64,000 nt of DNA from NCBI GenBank assembly GCA_946800325.1, contig OX326956.1, positions 45,709,552-45,773,551 on the forward strand, given 5' to 3'. This stretch comes from Luzula sylvatica. Its lineage: Eukaryota > Streptophyta > Magnoliopsida > Poales > Juncaceae. How positions within the stretch are numbered: position 1 is the first letter of the stretch; each line of letters starts with the position of its first letter. Positions 57,640-64,000 of the stretch are shown piece by piece. Made by a program: the position numbers and the translations under genes. The notes under the pieces were generated by a model that worked only from the letters and a program-made list of their open reading frames with translations, ran no database searches and was not told the origin of the DNA.

Positions 57640-58811
57640 CGAATACCTTGGCATCGTGTTGGAACTAGACGGAAGTGATGATGTGGCGAGAGTCGACCCA
57701 ATCAAACACTCGAACTCGCGTGTTACCAGCAAAATATCGATTCACTTGTCTATCCTCCATCTTCCTCGCTGGCCGCAGACATCCTTCTCGATTTACTCCA
57801 TCATGTAGAATGATATTATAAAATTGTTAAATAATAAATAATTCGAGAAAAAATCTAAATTTTTTTATATGCCCTGAGATAGAGAAGTAATCAGTAAATT
57901 ATTTAAAAATGTAAATAATTATTTCGATATTTACAATTTACAATTTACAAAAATGCCCCTAGATTTATAAAAATGTAAATAATTATTTCGATATTTAAAT
58001 CTGAAACATCATTTATATCTCAAAATTAATAAGTACTAATAAATGTACATATGGTATACAACATATTAATTAATAAATAATATAATCTCAAAGTTAATAT
58101 AATCTCAAAGATACAAACAGAAATAAAAAACAAATGTTTGAAAAAACCAAATTATTTAAAAAACAGGAATAAATACCAAATTGTTTTAAAAACCGGAATA
58201 AAAAAGAAAATATTGCCAATTCTAATTTAAACAGAAATTGGAAAAAATTCTGCCAAAAAAATAAATAAATCAAAAAGTTTAAACTGGATAAAACATAAAT
58301 TATTTCAATTTGTAAAAAAAATTACCAAATTTGCCAATTCGAAAAAAAATCAACAAATAAAGGACATAAAACTGCAAATTAACTTGAGAATCCTAAAATA
58401 GTTTGACAAACAATAAGAAGTATACCTCAAAAAGAGAGCTCGCACAAAATCCTTGCCTCCGAATCCAAGCACCAATCTTAGCCTCCGAATCCAAGCACAA
58501 AAACCTAAATTCGTAAAATAGACACGGAAATCAATTGATAATAACAAAAATTCAAAACAACAAAAAGAAATCAACTTAATAGCTTACCATTGCAGTAATC
58601 GAAACCCTAAACAAAAAAAATCTGAGCACCACCAGTGCATACCACCAGTGCAAAGGGAGAAGGGAGAGGCAGTAGTGAAATCATAAACAAGAAAGTTCAG
58701 CGAGGGAGGGGCTGAGGGAGGGGGGTTGTAGTGAGGGGCGGGGTAAGGGGGTTGTGGAGCTGAGGGGAAGAGGGGCTGTGGAGAAGAGGGGAAATAGGGG
58801 CGAATGAGTGT

Positions 58812-58815
<4 letters not shown>
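57640..58815. other. CACTA interior, no gene recognised
   Basis: An AT-rich interior with a few gene-like GC-richer patches (57650-57800 and 58430-58520, the latter with a local duplication of CTCCGAATCCAAGCAC). It could contain captured gene fragments, but nothing is assignable. Confidence 0.35.
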
Positions 58816-58851
<36 letters not shown>

Positions 58852-59202
58852 GGGCCAGCGGGGTATTAGTAGTAGTTGTGTACAACTTCACCGACGGGCC
58901 GTGGGAGAGAGTTCAGCGACGGGGTGTGAGAATTCAGCGACGGGAGTGGGCTTTTGCGACGGGCCGAAGTAAAAGTTCAAAATATCAGCGATGCGTTGTC
59001 GGGGAAGAAACCGTCGATAAAGGACTATTTGCGACGGGTATAAGTATCATGGGCGGGCCGTCGAAAATTGTGTGGGGCAGTCGGGGAAAAAACCGTCGGT
59101 AAAAGATTGTTGCGTTGGCCTGTCGCAGAAAGTTCCTTACATTTGCGTTGGCCCGTCGCTGATGTTTTGGCCCCGTCGTTGATACTTCAATCTGTTGTAG
59201 TG

Positions 59203-59650
59203 ATTATTTTATACAATTGTATTCATAATTTTAAGTTAGAGTAAAATATTGAATATATGATAATATGGAACTCAAAAGAAAGATAAAATTCAAGTGAATA
59301 TATTTCTTAATTTTTTAAAATTATATTATGAAAAGTACTAACAATATTTGATGTATGTTTTATGATATTATATATTAATTTATTAATGTTAGATATTTAA
59401 ACTCTTCACATTCTATTTGTATTCATAATTGATCATGTAACATATAGTGGAAAAATTCAAAATTAAGTACAACTTGTCCAACATGAACCTAACGAATAAT
59501 ATTTTAACACATCATCAATGTAATGTGATGTGGGTTTCTAAAATTGCTTAAAACTATGTGTAAAATAAGGTTTAGGGTCTCTGGAAAATTTTTATTTTTA
59601 TTTTGCTTCTTAAAAGGGGCTTTTTCATTTCAATTTTTTTTATTTAATCA
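59203..59650. other. Spacer, no gene seen
   Basis: AT-rich flank of the CACTA element. Nothing recognised. Confidence 0.4.
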
Positions 59651-59860
59651 AAGATTGTGTATATACTCCCCCCGCCCCACCCCCCATACTTATTCCTTAG
59701 CTTGTCCTCAAGCGAAAATATAGAGAAATTTTAAAAAGAAGTTAAGGAGAGATACAACCTTTGATGCGTGGGCATGCCTCTCTAGCTAGCGCTCTTGTTT
59801 TATGTCTTGAGCTCGACCAAGCCGAGCTTATCTCCGTGGGGTTTGATCGAGTTCGAGTTG

Positions 59861-60507
59861 TTACTCATCCATCCATCCCTTTTCGAAACTTGCGTAAAAA
59901 TGCTTGAGACGATGACCGTTCACCTTGAATGCTCTATTCTTTCCGTCGCTTCGAATCTCAACAACTCCAAACGGCTTCACAATTGTCACCACTAATGGAC
60001 CGGTCCAACGCGATCTCAACTTCATGGGGAATAGCTTGAGACGGGAATTATAGAGCAACACTTGTTTCCCCACTTGGAACTTTTTTCTTTATATCAATTT
60101 ACTATGAAAGCTTGTGTCTTTGCCTTGCAAATACTCGAATTATCATATGCATTTTGTCTAAGTTCTTCTAATTCCAGTAATTGCAATTTTTCGAGCAAAG
60201 GCATCTTTTTGTAATCGAGAATGAGTTGTTTAATGGCCCAATACGCCTTGTGCTCGATTTCAACCGGCAAATGGCACACTTTTTCATATACTAATTAAAA
60301 AGGGGTCATACCTATTGGAGTTTTGAACGCGGTTCGATATGCCCACAATGCATCTCCCAATCGTTGGCTCCAATCGTTTCGAGATGGATTGACGACCTTC
60401 TCAAGAATGGTCTTGATCTCTCTATTTGACACTTCGGCTTGACCTTTGGTTTGAGGATGATACGCGGTTGAAGTTCGATGATGCACGTGATACTTCTCGC
60501 CATTTTC
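59861..60507 (-). pseudogene. Athila-like gypsy integrase C-terminal remnant
   Basis: The minus strand carries, in order, integrase core text [19 protein letters not shown] with the catalytic E and [16 protein letters not shown], then HLPVEIEHKAYWAIK, then a C-terminal chromo-less tail [19 protein letters not shown] and [12 protein letters not shown]. This is the Athila/Tat side of Ty3/gypsy. A nonsense codon follows MTPF and a frameshift separates the last piece. The RT, protease and LTRs are absent in this window; the fragment stops abruptly near 60507. Confidence 0.8.
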
Positions 60508-60519
60508 TTTTTATCTCCT

Positions 60520-61030
60520 AGCTTCCCAAAAAAGGACGCCTTTTCACTTCGTAGTCAGATACTCCATCAAATCCCAACAAACCCCAAATTCTCGGAGCAA
60601 CGCAGACTTTTCCGGCGACGAATATTATCAAGAGACGAACAACAACACGACGGAGAGTCTTAAGTACGATTCTTCTTCAGCATATGAACGGATTCCGGGA
60701 GAGAAAGTGACTGAAGGCAAAGACAAAACTTTGAAGAAACCTTGCACTGCTTATTCGCTGTGGTTAATTTTATAATTATTCCATTCTAATTTAGCAATTG
60801 TTATTTCTATTTTTGTAGTTCAACAAAAGAGAAGAGAACAAAGGAATGGATTTCAAAGAGGTATCGAATACGCTCGCTGCAAAATGGTAGACTCTTAGTG
60901 CCGCAGTGAAAAAACCATACGAAGAAAAATACCAATTTATTAATTTTTGCCATTTTTTCCATTGAAATTTAAAATTGCAGTATGCAGAGTTAAAGCCCGT
61001 ACCATGTATAACCTTCTCAGATGCAAGTAG
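60520..61030 (+). pseudogene. HMG-box protein pseudogene fragment
   Basis: HMG-box proteins bend DNA in chromatin. An exon-like segment (about 60600-60763) ends in KTLKKPCTAYSLW. After an intron-like AT stretch ending in AG at 60818, a second segment gives MDFKEVSNTLAAKW, and after the break KKPYEEKYQ. These match one box of the plant multi-HMG-box (3xHMG-box type) family. A TAG at 60888-60890 lies inside the box, and some 10 residues expected between the segments are missing. The other boxes are not seen. It abuts the Athila remnant without a clean insertion signature. Confidence 0.6.
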
Positions 61031-62280
61031 TTTTAATCTATATCTTTGTATTTATTTATTAACTTTGTACTTAATTTTAGACGAGTATATTTAAGAAACA
61101 TCCGGCTAAAGCTAAGAAATCATGTTTATTTATTAACTTTGTATTTATTTATGTTTCTAATTAATTAATTTATCCCAAATTATTATTATTAGGGAAAAAG
61201 AGTGATCGAAAATCCAGTAGTTTCTAGTTTAGTTCTCAATGATTCTTGGTCTTATCATCCTGACTTCACTAGTCCCTCAAAGCAAGTAGTTTTAATATAT
61301 ATCTTTATCAATATATTGTTATATATTTTTTATTTAGTTTATGTATAGATTTATTTAAGTAAAATTTGATTATTTAGGTATGTGATCGGCCTCCAACGAG
61401 GGAATTAGGGCATGGGACCAATTCTTCATGCTGCTGTCCACTGGAATTTTGCAGGTATGCTCTAAAATATCATATTTACCCTTCAAAAATAAATATATAA
61501 TATTTACTCTCTCATGAACATAAAATGACTAGATATATTGAATCTTTACAATAGGCTTTACAATTGATATTTACACTGGGCTTTATAATCATAGTCCAAC
61601 ATAAATAATTTAAACTAATAAATATCACAGTCCATCACACTTCCATCAATCATTTTTAAATTAGACTTCCATCCATTAAGAATAATATGTCATTCCAAAT
61701 TTTTAATTACCATCATTGTACATACACATGCATAATATTCACGAGACATCAATTTTGTAGCCTATCAAACCTTAGTAGCCATGCATATGCTTGTATCAAT
61801 TAAGGACGCGAAATCTTAAATCGGGCGAAGTTGGACAAAATCGGTCACCCTTCGACTCAATGATGACCATTTTCGACAATACAAATTTACAAATGTATTT
61901 TTCTCCTCATGATCAATATGAGGATGATGATTATACAATGCAACCCGCTTGTCACAGTTTTTGGCAGTAAAATTTTTTAATCTACTAATTTTGTTATGTA
62001 ATGTTGGTTATGTAATTTAATTTTTTTAATGTAGTAATTTGGGTTTTATGAGTTGAATTTGTATGTATCATGTTTATGAATGTTTATCAATTTTTAAAAT
62101 TATTTTTTTTATTTTTTTTTTCTATTTTTTCCGATTTTTTTACTCACGGTCCGATGTTTTTTTTACTCGGCCGAGTCCAGAGCCAACCGAGTCCGATTCC
62201 GAATCCGATATTCAGAACCATGATCCTGAGAACATAAGAACTGAACCGAGAGTTCTTTTGCAGCAACTCTGTCACGAATG
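61031..62280. other. Unresolved AT-rich region
   Basis: Two short exon-like pieces (61195-61290 and 61380-61455, each with possible splice signals) may be further remnants of the gene that gave the HMG-box pseudogene, but they match no family I recognise. The remainder is AT-rich, with a T-rich tract at 62100-62165. Confidence 0.25.
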
Positions 62281-62284
62281 AAAT

Positions 62285-64000
62285 GATAATCACAGTGTAA
62301 GGTAGGAGCTTCGTCCTAGAATGAAGAATTGGATTGCATGCGAGATATGTGGCATCCAGATTATCACAGTATAAGGTAGGAGCTTGAGGAGAGATAACCC
62401 CTAATTCCTGAAGAACATACTGAAGCCAAAGAGATTCAGAAGTAGCAATTACGAGGGCCTTGTATTCAGCCTCGGTACTCGATCGTGAGACCGTAAACTA
62501 TTTCTTAGAGGACCAGCTAATCAAATTAGATCTCATAAACAAGCAATAACCCGTGGTTGATCTTCTATCATCTGGACAACCAGCCCAATCAACGTCGGAG
62601 TAGATATGGAGATTGGAGTCGGAGAGCTTGTTAATGGTGAGACCAAGATTAAGAGTGCCTTTAATATACGAAGAATTCTCTTGACACCAATAAATGTCAG
62701 TAGGAGAGTGCATGAACTGACTCGCCTTATTGACAGCATAAGAGAGATCAGGCCGAGTAAGAGTTGCATATTGAAGACCTCCAACTATGATGCGATAGAT
62801 AGTAGGATCAGAGAATGGTTTGCCAGCAAATTTGGAGAGTTGTTCACCAGTCGAGATAGGAGTAGATAAAGGTTTGGCTTCTGAGAGCTTGGATTTGAGA
62901 AAGAGTTGTTTGAGATATGATGTTTGATTTAAAGTGGATGCCTTTGGAGAAATGTTGGCATTCAATACCCAAGAAATAGGATAATGAACCAGGATCTTTC
63001 AGTGTGAATTGAGAGTGAAGAGTGGATATAATGGAAGGAATGAGAGTTGAATTGTTGCCAGAGAAGATCATCAACATATACTAACATAAGGACAAGAGAG
63101 GATCCACATCGAAGAATGAAGAGAGATGTATCGGCTATGGATTGTTTGAAGCCTTTGAAGGAGAGATTGGTTGAGTTTGTGAAACCATGCACGCGGGGCT
63201 TGTTTGAGTCCATATAGGGATTTTTTTAAGAGACATAGGTGATTAGGATACTGGGGATTGATGAAGCCAGGGGGTTGATCCATCAGTACATGTTCAGTGA
63301 GATCTCCATGTAAAAAGGTGTTATTAGTATCTAACTGACGAATTATCTAAGAGTTCAAAGTGGCAAGAGAAAGAACTAAACGGATCGTAGAGGGCTTGAT
63401 GACCAGACTAAACGTTTCCTCATAGTCGATCCCATGTTCATGAGTGTAGCCTTTCGCAACTAACCGAGCTTTATAGCACTCAATAGAACCATGTGAGTTT
63501 TTCTTAACCCGAAAGATCCATTTGCATTTGACAGATTTTTGAGTTGTGGAAGGAAGAACAAGAGACCATGTATTATTTTGAAGTAACTCATTGATTTCAG
63601 CAGTCATTGCAGAACGCCAATGAGCAAATTTGTTAGCTATGGTGAAGCAGCTTGGCTCGAAGTATGGATCTGTGGAAAGGGTGGTGATATAAGCATGGAA
63701 ATCAAGGTGAGATTTAGGAGCCAAGCTATTTGTTTTGCTGCGAGTAAGCATATGATGTGTTAAAGAAGGCTCTGCGGAAGATGTTAAATGGGTTGTATTT
63801 GATGATGTAGGGATGGATGGTGAAGTGGAAGAAAAAGGTGAGATGGTGGAAGAAATAGGTGGATCTGATGAAGTAGTGGAAGACATGTGAATAATATTGA
63901 GTGGTAATGAAATAGCTGTGGATGTGTTAGTAGAGGATGGTGCGGAAGATGTAGTGGAGATAGTAGTGAAAGGAAAAACGGTTTCATCGAACAGCACATT
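62285..64000 (-). pseudogene. Copia element 4, decayed RT and RNase H, truncated by window
   Basis: The minus strand, entering from the right edge, shows a Ser/Thr-rich linker, then RT start text ([24 protein letters not shown]), [32 protein letters not shown] and RNase H (YSDVDWAGCPDDRRSTTGY, EAEYKAL, YCDN). The pieces are spread over at least four frames (63997-63347, 63283-63071, 63213-62962, 62965-62498 and beyond), so multiple frameshifts and stops are present. Near 62290-62385 a stretch beginning CACAGTGTAAGGTAGGAGCTT is duplicated and replaces normal RNase H text. Gag and integrase would lie beyond the window. Confidence 0.85.

Larger units (their letters stand above)
56786..59202. mobile_element. 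Non-autonomous CACTA element, TSD ATT
   Basis: The left end is CACTACAATAGAACTGGGTA and the right end in reverse complement is CACTACAACAGATTGAAGTA. The 3-bp duplication ATT flanks both sides (56783-56785 and 59203-59205). Subterminal blocks 56806-57066 and 58885-59185 are packed with CGACGGGCCGTCGC-type repeats, the expected binding platform for a CACTA transposase. No transposase ORF is present in the 2417 bp. Small frames at 56880-57071 and 58848-59102 follow the repeats and are not genes. Confidence 0.9.

Overview
The window is nuclear DNA of a flowering plant, most likely a eudicot. It is AT-rich and intron-bearing, and it is dominated by plant transposable elements: Ty1/copia and Athila-like Ty3/gypsy LTR retrotransposons, L1-type LINEs, tRNA-derived SINEs, Helitrons, CACTA and hAT elements, and foldback MITEs. 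Only one host gene can be read end to end: a three-exon berberine-bridge-enzyme-like (BBE-like) FAD oxidase at 21804-24809. No rRNA gene, functional tRNA gene or CRISPR array was seen.

Layout. 1-7375: tandem repeats (11 copies of a 101-bp unit), a Helitron-like 3' end, LINE remnants split by an hAT-like element, a MITE and a SINE piece. 7375-16095: copia element 1 (+ strand), with a nearly open gag-pol, mismatched LTRs and a leader packed with paired palindromes. 16123-17425: ten copies of a 129-bp repeat. 17683-18330: a decayed paralogue of a promoter region that recurs at 46742-52720. 18331-21530: a MITE, a SINE with a 12-bp target-site duplication (TSD), and a 5'-truncated LINE whose 3' UTR holds another MITE. 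21690-24914: the BBE-like gene, with a Helitron 3' end in intron 1. 25180-33000: AT repeats, Helitron ends, a second SINE and short-motif repeats, with no gene recognised. 33379-34032: an hAT element with a perfect 8-bp TSD.

34200-45377 is a nest. An unclassified LTR-like sequence carries copia element 2 (35505-43928, - strand, TSD AGTAT, LTRs about 0.6% different, pol wrecked) and a related solo LTR (44205-45167, TSD CACTT). 46690-52994: a small-secreted-protein-like first exon and its promoter, interrupted by an hAT-like element and by young copia element 3 (47759-52573, - strand, TSD GTAAT). 53742-55815: a full-length non-autonomous Helitron. 56786-59202: a non-autonomous CACTA element with TSD ATT. 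59650-64000: an Athila-like integrase remnant, an HMG-box pseudogene and a decayed copia element that runs off the window.

The most unusual signal is the copia family formed by element 1, element 2 and the solo LTR. These carry arrays of 14-16-bp palindromes arranged as doublets about 20 bp apart. The array lies in the leader in elements 1 and 2 and inside the LTR in the solo copy, and the palindrome core differs (TTATAACGG type against TCATGACGG type). Element 2 looks recently mobilised although its coding region is dead, while its non-coding 3' spacer is well conserved. This fits a non-autonomous lineage mobilised in trans.
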